Source of the DNA: Streptantibioticus parmotrematis
Lineage (GTDB): Bacteria; Actinomycetota; Actinomycetes; Streptomycetales; Streptomycetaceae
DNA length: 64,000 nucleotides
Assembly (NCBI RefSeq): GCF_019890615.1
Contig: NZ_JAINVZ010000012.1
Location: 62,001 to 126,000 of the forward strand
Direction of reading: 5' to 3'
Positions 9,043 through 16,405 of the stretch are shown here, one piece after another (the first letter of the stretch is position 1; every line of letters begins with the position of its first letter). The notes below the pieces were generated by a model, which saw only the letters and a list, made by a program, of their open reading frames with translations, was not told the origin of the DNA and made no database searches. The position numbers were made by a program, and so were the translations under genes.

Positions 9043-10245
9043 TCAGGGCACGATCGCGACGGGCGCGTCGATCAGGTCCTGGTCGACGTTGAGCGTGTAC
9101 CCGCCGTACGTCTGCGAGGTGTTGCCGGTGTACTGGTGGATCCTGCGGTGCGGGCGCCAGTACCCGGCGGGCAGGGCGGGCTCCCCGTAGATGGTGGGTG
9201 CGACGTTCCAGTGCGCGAACCACATCACGTCCGGGACGTCCTGCGATCCCGCGGCCCGCGAGCCCTCGATCTGCTCGATGCCGGAGTCGGCGCTGCTGTA
9301 GAAGCCGGACAGGTAGCCGCGGTCGCGCAGGGTGTCGCTCCAGGCGGCGGTGAAGTCCAGCACCGGGTCGGTGCAGGACGCGGAGTCGGTGTCGTACGCC
9401 TCGACGTCCAGGTAGACCGGGCTCTCGGCGGCCATGCCCAGGGCGGTGGCGGCGCGCACCGCGTCCTCCGCCTGCTGGGTGCCCTCGATCCTGGCGTCGG
9501 CCGGGTCGATCGCGTACTGGCGCTTGCGGGCCGCGGTCACGCAGGGGGACTGCGAGCCGACGTAGATCGGGATGAGCTTCCAGCCCATCGCGCTGACCGA
9601 CCTCACCCACGAGCGGGTCAGCCGGGGCTGGGCGCAGGAGCGGGCGTTGCCGCCGATGTAGACGCCGACGGCGCCGTAGGGGGAGGAGGAGCGCCAGGCG
9701 CGCATGGTGTCGAGGTCGGGGGCGGTGCAGGTGTCGAAGCCGTGGCCGCTGTAGACCTCGGCGCCGAACTCCCGGGGGTCGATGGTGATGGGCGGTCCGG
9801 CGTCCGCCGACTCGGCGGAGGCGGGGACCGCGCCGCCGCGGTATCCGCCGTACCCGTATCCGCCGGGCCCGCCGTAGCCGTGGAAGCCGCCCCAGTGTCT
9901 GGGGCCGGCGTGGCCCGGGCCGCGGAACCGGCCGCCGTAGAAGGATCCGGGGCCGTGGGGGCCGTCGTAGGAGACGGCGCGGGCCGCGGTGCCGCCGAAC
10001 CAGCGGGCCCGGCGCGCCACGGCCGTGGCGGCCGGGCCGCCGGACAGCCACGGCGCGGGGCCGAAGCCGGTCCAGGCGGCCACCGGCGCACCGGAGTCCG
10101 GCGCGGCGTTGGTGTCGGTGCCGAGGTCCGGGGCGGTTCCGTGTGCCGGGATGGCGTTCGCGGCCGGGACGACGCCCGCGACCAGGCAGGCGACTCCCGC
10201 CAGTACGGCGAGCGCCAGTCGGATCATCCGGTTGTTATCGCGCAT
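9043..10245 (-). CDS. Secreted DUF1906 (glycoside-hydrolase-like) protein
   Basis: About 400 residues. A signal peptide is clear (MIRLALAVLAGVACLVAG, cleavage near ANA-IP). A Gly/Tyr/Arg-rich low-complexity segment follows (GGYGYGGYRGG). The C-terminal ~220 residues match the Rv2525c-like/DUF1906 barrel: FGAEVYSGHGFDTCTAPDLDTM, GVYIGG, LIPIYVGSQ, PVYLDVEAYD, SGFYSS, FAHWN and VDQDLID, i.e. the conserved acidic residues expected of a GH25-related fold. It probably acts on the cell wall. I chose ATG 10245; ATG 10227 is equally possible and both leave the signal sequence intact. It is transcribed alone, with a hairpin at 8970-8998. Confidence 0.85.
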   Translation of the reverse strand: MRDNNRMIRLALAVLAGVACLVAGVVPAANAIPAHGTAPDLGTDTNAAPDSGAPVAAWTGFGPAPWLSGGPAATAVARRARWFGGTAARAVSYDGPHGPGSFYGGRFRGPGHAGPRHWGGFHGYGGPGGYGYGGYRGGAVPASAESADAGPPITIDPREFGAEVYSGHGFDTCTAPDLDTMRAWRSSSPYGAVGVYIGGNARSCAQPRLTRSWVRSVSAMGWKLIPIYVGSQSPCVTAARKRQYAIDPADARIEGTQQAEDAVRAATALGMAAESPVYLDVEAYDTDSASCTDPVLDFTAAWSDTLRDRGYLSGFYSSADSGIEQIEGSRAAGSQDVPDVMWFAHWNVAPTIYGEPALPAGYWRPHRRIHQYTGNTSQTYGGYTLNVDQDLIDAPVAIVP

Positions 10246-10514
10246 GCGGCGAGTGAAAGGTCCGGTACGCCGCATTCGACGGAGGCACGCCAGTCAACAC
10301 GCCGGTTTCAGCCGTCTGCTCCGCCCATTCGGGTGCGGTAGCCAGTCATACGATCGTTCCGGCTCATGCTGGTTTGGTCTCTTTTGCCCTGTTCAATCTG
10401 TTCGGGGCGGTTCCGTCGACCTGTTCAGCCTGCCTGCCGGTGGCGGCGCCCCGGCCCTGGTAGACCTTGATCCACTCGATCCGTTCACGGGTGCGGCCCG
10501 CCGCTCGCCCCGCG

Positions 10515-10553
10515 TTGTCCACAGCCTGTGGACAAAGATCCACCCGTGGACAA
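10515..10553. promoter_or_regulatory. Cluster of three DnaA-box-like sites
   Basis: TTGTCCACA at 10515-10523 is a perfect match to the preferred Streptomyces DnaA box. TGTGGACAA at 10527-10535 is the same box inverted, and CGTGGACAA at 10545-10553 matches 8 of 9. There is no dnaA, dnaN, parA or parB nearby, so this is not oriC. It could titrate DnaA or regulate the flanking secreted-protein genes. Confidence 0.6.
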
Positions 10554-10558
10554 ACGGC

Positions 10559-10592
10559 CGGGCGGCGGCATCCGTGTGGATGCCGCCGCCCG
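10559..10592 (-). terminator. Strong hairpin downstream of the small secreted protein gene
   Basis: A perfect 15-bp stem (10559-10573 with 10578-10592) and a GTGT loop form one of the strongest hairpins in the window, placed downstream of the minus-strand gene at 10788-11045. Confidence 0.75.
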
Positions 10593-10787
10593 GTGGGCAG
10601 CCCCCGCAGCCCGTGGTCCCCCCGTTTCCCCTCTGCCGGATCGCCGGGGGTCCCCGTTCCCCGTCGTCCCGGCGTCACCGCCGACTTCCCCTCCCCGGCG
10701 GTCCCTCCCCTTTTCGTGCGGTGCGCGCCGTTCAGCGCGCGGTCCCCCTCGGTGGGCGGGGTTCCCCGGCCCCGCCCACCGGTGCCG

Positions 10788-11045
10788 TCACCACAGGTGG
10801 GTGAAGTTGACCTTCACGTTGTTCTGGTCGATGTGGGTGAAGCCGGAGCCGTTCACGCTGGCGGTGTTGCTCTGGTTCGTGGCGCCGGCGCCCGTCGCGA
10901 CCTGCTGGGTGCTGTTCACGCTCGCGATCGAGCCGTGGTCGGCGAAGGATCCGTTGTCCGCCACTGCCGTGCCGGTGAACAGTGCCGCCGCGAGGGGCAG
11001 CGCGGCCACGGCGGCGAGGACTCGGGCGGTTCGGATGCTGGTCAT
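10788..11045 (-). CDS. Small secreted Asn/Ser/Gln-rich protein
   Basis: 85 residues with a good Shine-Dalgarno (GGGAGG 7 nt before ATG). Residues 1-29 are a signal peptide (cleavage after AVA). The ~55-residue mature chain has no Cys and is rich in Asn, Ser, Thr, Gln and Gly, with two similar stretches: SIASVNSTQQVATGAG and TNQSNTASVNGSGF. This composition recalls short beta-repeat or amyloid-prone surface proteins (rodlin- or curli-like), but there is no chaplin GN-motif or Cys pair, so I do not assign it to a named family. It is transcribed alone and followed by a strong terminator. Confidence 0.75.
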   Translation of the reverse strand: MTSIRTARVLAAVAALPLAAALFTGTAVADNGSFADHGSIASVNSTQQVATGAGATNQSNTASVNGSGFTHIDQNNVKVNFTHLW

Positions 11046-11286
11046 GTGCGTTCCTCCCAGGAACTGGAAGTCAGGGTGTACGCGGGGCGGTTGGCCTTCC
11101 GTCCCCGCTGGTTTCGCGGCGTCGCGGGATCAGACTTGCCCACGCCGTCCGGCGAAACCACCTTCCCCGGCCCATTTACCTCGCAAGCGTGACGATCTGT
11201 CGATAAACCCGTTTTCTCTTCCCTTTGCCCATGCCTGAGTCGCCGTCAGTCGCACCGGAGTGTGTCCAACAGCCTTGTGAACAGGG

Positions 11287-12186
11287 CTACTTGACCGGCC
11301 TGATGCTGTGCTCGACGGCCTGGATCGTGCCGGTGGAGACGGTGTGGGCACCACCGGTGTCGGTGTAGAGCACCCACACCACGGGCTGGTTGCGGGGGCC
11401 GGTCCACGCGACGGTGTACGCGGCACCGCTCGTCGCGCACTTCGCCGACTTCGGCGGGTCGGTGAGGGTCGCGGAGGACGCGTAGCCGTTGACACCGTAG
11501 GAATCGGCGAACGGCACCGACGCGTTGGAGGTCAGCGTGCCCTGCTTGCCCTGGGGCGCGCTCGGATCGGCGAAGCCGTAGTACGCCCACTGCCGGGCGT
11601 CGGTTCGCGCGAGGCCTTCGAGGTCGTGCGCGTTCTCGCGGGCGGACAGGCCCTTGGTGCCGGTCGCGGCGAGCGGGCTGCCGCCGCAGGTGTTCTCCCG
11701 GTACGCGGCGGTCGAGGTGATGCCGACCACCGGTTCGCCGTCGGCGTCGTCGGCGGTGTAGACCCAGGCGGAGTCCTTCACCGTCCAGTCGGGCGGCACG
11801 TCGAAGGCGACCTGGTGCTCCTCGCTGACCACCACGTGCCAGCCCGGGACGACCGGCTTGACGGCGAGCCCGCCGCTGTCGGGACCGGACGCCGCGCTCC
11901 GGCTCGGCGAAACCGACGCGGAGGCCGACGCCGTGGGCAGGGCGACCGGCTTGCGGCCGCCGCCCCGCGCGAGCCAGACGCCGCCCGCGACCGCCGCCAG
12001 CACGACCACCGCGGCGACCGCGGCGACAGCGCCGACGACCGGCTTCCGCCCGCGCCGGGCCGCGGCGTCGGGGGTGCCGGGCGCGGGGTCCCACGGCGCG
12101 GGGGCCTCGCCGAAACCGCCGTACGGCGGCCGGGGTGCGGGATCGCGCGGGGGCACGCCGGACTCGGGCGGTGGCTGTGAGGACAT
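11287..12186 (-). CDS. Single-pass membrane protein with extracellular domain, function unknown
   Basis: 299 residues from ATG 12186 (a GTG 13 codons upstream would add a non-conserved-looking tail). The cytoplasmic N terminus is Pro-rich (residues 1-45). RGRKP precedes a single Ala/Val-rich membrane helix (about 49-72). A Ser/Ala-rich linker follows, then an extracellular domain of about 200 residues with two Cys (ENTCGG and AKCATS), probably one disulfide. The domain includes WHVVVSEEHQVAFDVPPDW, a style common to Streptomyces lipoprotein-like or serine/threonine-kinase-associated sensor domains. I do not recognise a family with confidence. Confidence 0.75.
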   Translation of the reverse strand: MSSQPPPESGVPPRDPAPRPPYGGFGEAPAPWDPAPGTPDAAARRGRKPVVGAVAAVAAVVVLAAVAGGVWLARGGGRKPVALPTASASASVSPSRSAASGPDSGGLAVKPVVPGWHVVVSEEHQVAFDVPPDWTVKDSAWVYTADDADGEPVVGITSTAAYRENTCGGSPLAATGTKGLSARENAHDLEGLARTDARQWAYYGFADPSAPQGKQGTLTSNASVPFADSYGVNGYASSATLTDPPKSAKCATSGAAYTVAWTGPRNQPVVWVLYTDTGGAHTVSTGTIQAVEHSIRPVK

Positions 12187-12362
12187 GGCCCGTGACCTTA
12201 CGGTGCCGTACCCGCCGGGGTCCACGGCGTTCGGGCGGCCGGGGCACGGCCGCGATCAGGTCGTTATGACGCGCGAGTGGATACGGCCCGCTTTGCCGGG
12301 AGTTGAGATGCCCATGACCTCAACACGGCATACCGCAGCCCCTCGTCGCGCAGCGCTTGGTC

Positions 12363-12563
12363 TCACAGCGCTTCGTGGCGCTCCGCGCGGTCCAGGACGT
12401 CCACGAACCGCTGCCACTGCCGCGCGGACTCCTCACCGTCCGAGACGGTGAACTCCTCGGGCGACAGGAACGCGACGCGCTCACGGGTCTCAGGATCCAG
12501 GCTCTCCCATGCGGCCCTGGCCTGCTGTGACCGCTGAGCATTCGTTGCACTGCCAGTTTCCAT
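12363..12563 (-). CDS. Hypothetical 66-residue acidic protein, overlaps a zinc-ribbon ORF
   Basis: The product (METGSATNAQ... ending ERHEAL) is acidic and helical-looking, with LDPETRERVAFLSPEEF. Its codon third positions are GC-rich as in real genes, but its ATG at 12563 has no Shine-Dalgarno. It overlaps the 3' 74 bp of the zinc-ribbon ORF at 12490-12609 in another frame. A frameshift joining the two would give a single zinc ribbon plus helical tail protein of about 82 residues. Either arrangement is possible from the sequence. Confidence 0.45.
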   Translation of the reverse strand: METGSATNAQRSQQARAAWESLDPETRERVAFLSPEEFTVSDGEESARQWQRFVDVLDRAERHEAL

Positions 12564-12609
12564 TGTTCAGTTGCCTGCCATCCGCCGAGCCGCACATCGG
12601 ACAGGTCAC
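12490..12609 (-). CDS. Very small zinc-ribbon protein
   Basis: A 39-residue ORF starts at GTG 12609 with AGGAGG 6 nt upstream, the best ribosome binding site in this stretch. The N terminus reads CPMC (Cys3, Cys6) and then CNEC (Cys21, Cys24), a four-Cys zinc ribbon with a 14-residue knuckle spacing. The remaining 15 residues are Gly-rich with no obvious fold, and the frame ends at TGA 12490-12492. This suggests that the natural product continues in the frame of the overlapping 66-residue ORF. Confidence 0.55.
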   Translation of the reverse strand: MTCPMCGSADGRQLNNGNWQCNECSAVTAGQGRMGEPGS

Positions 12610-12871
12610 GTCTGCCTCCTGAGGGTGAATGATGACAGGGCATCGCGCCCGCCGGTAGGCCGATGGGGATATCCCGTTGATCTGTTCACGTGCGCCGGAG
12701 CGGTACGCGGGACCGTGCGCGCCGCCGCGCGCCGACCCGCGCGCCCGTCGCGCTCCGTGAGCGCCCTCCGGGCCGCTCCGGTTCCGCTCCGGGCCGCGCG
12801 GAAAGGCGCGGGGGAACGTACGCGGGAACGTGCCCGGGAAAACCTGGTGCGCAGCGGTCCCCGGGATGCCG

Positions 12872-12877
12872 TAGGAT
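12872..12877 (+). promoter_or_regulatory. Possible -10 element of tRNA-fMet
   Basis: TAGGAT lies 12 bp before the mature 5' end of the initiator tRNA, a good position for a SigA-type -10. The -35 is not clear. Confidence 0.4.
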
Positions 12878-12889
12878 GGTGTTCACCGA

Positions 12890-12963
12890 CGCGGGGTGGA
12901 GCAGCTCGGTAGCTCGCTGGGCTCATAACCCAGAGGTCGCAGGTTCAAATCCTGTCCCCGCTA
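12890..12963 (+). tRNA. Initiator tRNA-fMet (CAT)
   Basis: A 74-nt cloverleaf (CCA not encoded) with anticodon stem-loop CTGGG-CTCATAA-CCCAG. The three consecutive G-C pairs in the anticodon stem and the unpaired first acceptor position (C1 opposite T72) are the hallmarks of initiator rather than elongator tRNA-Met. Confidence 0.96.
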
Positions 12964-12970
12964 CGAAGAT

Positions 12971-13004
12971 CAGGGGCCCGGCGCTTTCCAGCGCCGGGCC
13001 CCTG
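12971..13004 (+). terminator. Terminator of tRNA-fMet
   Basis: A perfect 15-bp stem (12971-12985 with 12990-13004) around a TTCC loop starts 7 bp after the tRNA. Confidence 0.85.
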
Positions 13005-13077
13005 GCGTTTCCGCCCGCCACGAGACCCCGCTGCGGGCGGCACCCGCCATGAGCGCCGCCCGCCGTGCGGCCTTCCG

Positions 13078-13959
13078 CTACGAGGCCCCCGGCAGCCCCA
13101 GCACCTCGGCCAGCTCGCGCCAGCCCTCGCGCGGCAGCGCGGCGGGGTCGGCGTCGGCGGCCGGGATCACCTGGAGCGCGAGGTGGCCGGCGCCCGCGTC
13201 GAAGAACGCGTCGGTCCGCTCGCGTACGGCCTGCGGCCCGCCCCACGCGAACAGCGCGTCGACCAGGGCGTCGCTGCCGCCGTCCTCGAAGTCCCGCGCG
13301 GTGAAGCCCAGCCGCTCCAGGTTCGCGGTGTAGTTCGGCAGCGGGAGGTAGTACCCGAGGTGGGCGCGGGCGGCGGCCCTGGCGCGTACCGGATCGCCGT
13401 CCAGCACGACCTTCACCTCGGGCGCCAGCAGCGCGTCGGGGCCGAGCGCGGCCCGCGCCTTCGCGGTGTGCTCGGGGGTGACGAGGTACGGGTGCGCCCC
13501 GGCGGCGCGGTCGCTCGCCAGCTTCAGCATCTTCGGGCCCAGCGCGGCCAGCACCCGTTCGTTCGCGGGCACCCCGGCCGCGTCCAGCTCGTCGAGGTAG
13601 CGCACCATCGCCGAGTACGGCTTGCGGTACGCGTCGCCGGCCAGCGGCGCGTGGCTGACGCCCAGGCCGAGCAGGAAGCGCCCCGGGTACTTCGCGCTCA
13701 GCGCCGCGTGCGCGGCGGCGACCGAGCGGGCGTCGTGCTGCCAGATGCTGAGGATGCCGGTGGCCACGGTGAGCGTCGAGGTCACCTCGACCAACGCGGC
13801 GGCGTCCCCGACGGAGCTGCTGCCGCCCACCCACACCGCGTCGTAGCCGAGCCGTTCCAGGTCACGGACCCCCTCGGTGACCTCGGCGACCTTGGTGTCC
13901 GGCGTGTCGCCCTCGGTGCGCAGCACCGGGCTCCAGATCCCGTACCGGCCGATTCCCAT
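13078..13959 (-). CDS. LLM-class F420-dependent oxidoreductase
   Basis: 293 residues of the bacterial-luciferase-like (TIM-barrel) family that uses reduced F420 or FMN. Seen: GYDAVWVGGSSSVGDAAALVE, a TSTLTVATGI strand, AKYPGRFLLGLGVSHAP and the C-terminal AGAGHLALQVI, all typical of the F420-linked branch. Two ATG codons stand in a row at 13962 and 13959; GGGGAG upstream fits the second better. It lies convergent to tRNA-fMet and divergent from the response regulator that follows. The substrate is unknown. Confidence 0.88.
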   Translation of the reverse strand: MGIGRYGIWSPVLRTEGDTPDTKVAEVTEGVRDLERLGYDAVWVGGSSSVGDAAALVEVTSTLTVATGILSIWQHDARSVAAAHAALSAKYPGRFLLGLGVSHAPLAGDAYRKPYSAMVRYLDELDAAGVPANERVLAALGPKMLKLASDRAAGAHPYLVTPEHTAKARAALGPDALLAPEVKVVLDGDPVRARAAARAHLGYYLPLPNYTANLERLGFTARDFEDGGSDALVDALFAWGGPQAVRERTDAFFDAGAGHLALQVIPAADADPAALPREGWRELAEVLGLPGAS

Positions 13960-14080
13960 CATGCTCCCCGTTCGTCGGTCTTCCGTTCCCGGGCAACCGG
14001 GTACCCCGAACCGTTATTCCTGCACAGAGTTCTCAGACAACTCACAGACTGGCGAAAGAATGCTCTTATCGGGACACCCG

Positions 14081-14845
14081 ATGGTGTTCGTCATGCCTGC
14101 GATTCCCACCCCCGCGCCGGGCGGACGCACCGAGTTGCTCCGGCCCGACGGCTCTCCCGTCCGCGTCCTGGTCGTCGACGACGAGACGGCCCTGGCCGAC
14201 CTGCTCTCCATGGCCCTGAAGTACGAGGGCTGGGAGGTGCGCACCGAGTCCGACGGTGCCGCCGCCCTGCGGGCCGCGCGTGATTTCAGGCCGGACGCCG
14301 TGGTGCTCGACATCATGCTGCCCGACGTCGACGGCCTGGAGGTGCTCTCCCGGCTGCGCCGCGACCTGTCGGACGTGCCGGTGCTCTTCCTGACCGCGAA
14401 GGACGCGGTGGAGGACCGCATAGCCGGGCTGACCGCGGGCGGTGACGACTACGTCACCAAGCCGTTCTCCCTGGAGGAGGTCGTGGCCCGGCTGCGCGGG
14501 CTGCTGCGCAGGTCCGGGGCGGCCGCGGTGCGCACCGAGTCGCTGCTGGTCGTCGGCGACCTCACGCTGGACGAGGACAGCCACGAGGTGAGCCGCGAGG
14601 GCAAGTCGATCCATCTGACGGCCACCGAGTTCGAACTCCTGCGGTACCTGATGCGCAACCCGCGCCGGGTGCTCAGCAAGGCGCAGATACTCGACCGCGT
14701 CTGGTCCTACGACTTCGGCGGCCAGGCCAACGTGGTCGAGCTGTACATCTCCTACCTGCGGCGCAAGATCGACGCGGGCCGCGCGCCGATGATCCACACC
14801 CGGCGCGGCGCCGGCTACCTGATCAAGCCCGCGGAAGTCGGCTGA
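14081..14845 (+). CDS. OmpR-family response regulator (module 1)
   Basis: The receiver domain has acidic residues in VVDDETA, phospho-acceptor Asp in VVLDIMLPDVDG, Thr in FLTAKDA and Lys in YVTKPFS. It is joined to a winged helix (TATEFELLRYLMRNPRRVLSK, DFGGQANVVELYISYLRRKID, RGAGYLIK). This architecture resembles the TrcR/MprA type. ATG 14081 gives 254 residues; ATG 14060 is in frame and would add seven residues including a TTA codon at 14066-14068. The sensor kinase starts 3 bp after the stop. A paralogue lies at 62458-63207. Confidence 0.92.
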   Translation: MVFVMPAIPTPAPGGRTELLRPDGSPVRVLVVDDETALADLLSMALKYEGWEVRTESDGAAALRAARDFRPDAVVLDIMLPDVDGLEVLSRLRRDLSDVPVLFLTAKDAVEDRIAGLTAGGDDYVTKPFSLEEVVARLRGLLRRSGAAAVRTESLLVVGDLTLDEDSHEVSREGKSIHLTATEFELLRYLMRNPRRVLSKAQILDRVWSYDFGGQANVVELYISYLRRKIDAGRAPMIHTRRGAGYLIKPAEVG

Positions 14846-14848
14846 TCC

Positions 14849-16384
14849 GTGCCCGCCCCGCGCGGGCGCCGCTGGTCGCTGCGGGCCAGGCTGCTGGCGT
14901 CCTCCGTCGCGCTGATCGCCGTGGTCTGCGCGGTGGTCGGCGTCGTCACCACGGTCTCGCTGCGGCAGTACCTGTACGACCGGCTGGACGGCACGGTCCA
15001 GGACGTGGCGGCGCGGGCTGAGCATTCGCCGCCGCAGGCCATGCCGCCCGGCGCGCAGCCGCCCGGCGGCGGGCCGCTGGACTTCGTGGTGGGCGGAGGC
15101 CAGACCACCGGCACCGTCGGCGCGGTGTTCGACGCTCAGGGCCACGCGGTGCAGGGCGAGGTGAGCCGCCGCACGTCCGACCGGACCCACGCCATAGGCA
15201 GCGTGCCGCTGACCTCCGCCCAACTCGCCGCGTTCTCCGGCCTGAAGCAGGACGGGCACCCGCACACCCTGGACATCCCCGGCCTGGGCACGTACCGGGT
15301 CGACTACGTGGTCAGCCAGGACGGCCAGGCGCTCGCGGTCGGCCAGCCCGCGGCGGGCGTCGAGGCGACGGTGGACCGCCTGGTGATCGTCATCGTCCTG
15401 GTGACCGGTGCCGGGCTCGGCGCCGCGGGGCTCGCGGGCGCGGTGATGATCCGCTACGCCCTGCGTCCGCTGCGCCGGGTGGCGGGCACCGCGGCCCGGG
15501 TCTCCGAACTGCGCCTGGACCGGGGCGAGGTGGCGCCGCTGGAACGCGTCCCCGAAGCCGACACCGATTCGCGCACCGAGGTCGGCCAGGTCGGCGGGGC
15601 GCTCAACAGGCTGCTGGGGCACGTCGGTTCGGCGCTCGCGGCGCGGCAGGCGAGCGAGACGCGGGTGCGGCAGTTCGTCGCCGACGCCAGCCACGAACTG
15701 CGCACCCCGCTCGCCTCGATCCGCGGCTACGCGGAGCTGACCCGGCGCGGCACCGAGGAGATCGGCCCGTCCACCGGGCACGCGCTCGGCCGCATCGAGT
15801 CCGAGGCGGCCCGGATGACCACGCTGGTGGAGGACCTGCTGCTGCTCGCCCGGCTCGACGCGGGCCGCCCGCTCAGCCGCGAGCCGCTGGACGTCTCGCC
15901 GCTCGTGGTGGACGCGGTCAGCGACGCGCGCGCGGCCGGGCCGGAGCACCGCTGGCGGCTCGACCTGCCGGACGACCCGGTGGTGGTGCGCGGCGACGCC
16001 GCCCGGCTGCACCAGGTGCTGGCCAACCTGCTGGCCAACGCCCGTACCCACACCCTGCCCGGCACGACGGTCACCGCGCGCGTCGCCGCGTGGCCGGACG
16101 GCGTGCGGATCGAGGTCGAGGACACCGGCCCCGGCATCCCGCCCGACCTGCTGCGCGAGGTCTTCGAACGCTTCGCGCGCGGCGACGCCTCCCGCTCCCG
16201 TTCGGCGGGCGGCGGCAGCGGCCTGGGCCTGGCGATCGCGCGCGCGGTGGTGCAGGCGCACGGCGGCACCATCGAGGTGGCCAGCCAGCCGGATCGTACG
16301 GTCTTCCGCGTCACGCTGCCGCGTCCCGAGACGGCGGGCCCCCGGGACTCACAGGCGACACCCAGGCTCACCACACCCTCGTGA
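14849..16384 (+). CDS. Sensor histidine kinase (module 1)
   Basis: 511 residues, GTG start, 3 bp after the response regulator, so translation is probably coupled. Membrane helix 1 (about 14-38), an extracellular sensor of about 135 residues, membrane helix 2 (about 176-200), HAMP, then DHp with the phospho-acceptor His in DASHELRTPLASI. The HATPase part shows N-box NLLANARTHT, DTGPGIP, FERFARGD and GGGSGLGLAIA. The sensor loop is Pro/Gly-rich at its start and is not a family I recognise. A GT2-GtrA protein and a GT-C enzyme follow in the same direction and are the likely regulon. Confidence 0.93.
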   Translation: MPAPRGRRWSLRARLLASSVALIAVVCAVVGVVTTVSLRQYLYDRLDGTVQDVAARAEHSPPQAMPPGAQPPGGGPLDFVVGGGQTTGTVGAVFDAQGHAVQGEVSRRTSDRTHAIGSVPLTSAQLAAFSGLKQDGHPHTLDIPGLGTYRVDYVVSQDGQALAVGQPAAGVEATVDRLVIVIVLVTGAGLGAAGLAGAVMIRYALRPLRRVAGTAARVSELRLDRGEVAPLERVPEADTDSRTEVGQVGGALNRLLGHVGSALAARQASETRVRQFVADASHELRTPLASIRGYAELTRRGTEEIGPSTGHALGRIESEAARMTTLVEDLLLLARLDAGRPLSREPLDVSPLVVDAVSDARAAGPEHRWRLDLPDDPVVVRGDAARLHQVLANLLANARTHTLPGTTVTARVAAWPDGVRIEVEDTGPGIPPDLLREVFERFARGDASRSRSAGGGSGLGLAIARAVVQAHGGTIEVASQPDRTVFRVTLPRPETAGPRDSQATPRLTTPS

Positions 16385-16405
16385 CAGTCCCGGCGGGGAG
16401 CGTCG

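Larger units (their letters stand above)
10246..10787. other. 540-bp intergenic region with a DnaA-box-like cluster and a terminator
   Basis: No supported gene. The region contains the presumed promoter of the DUF1906 gene near 10250-10400, three DnaA-box-like nonamers at 10515-10553 and a strong hairpin at 10559-10592. The remainder (10600-10787) is C-rich with no readable structure. Confidence 0.6.

Noticed and set aside
10515-10553. Chromosomal origin of replication
   Set aside because: Only three boxes, no dnaA/dnaN, no large box array; I keep it as a DnaA-box-like cluster only.
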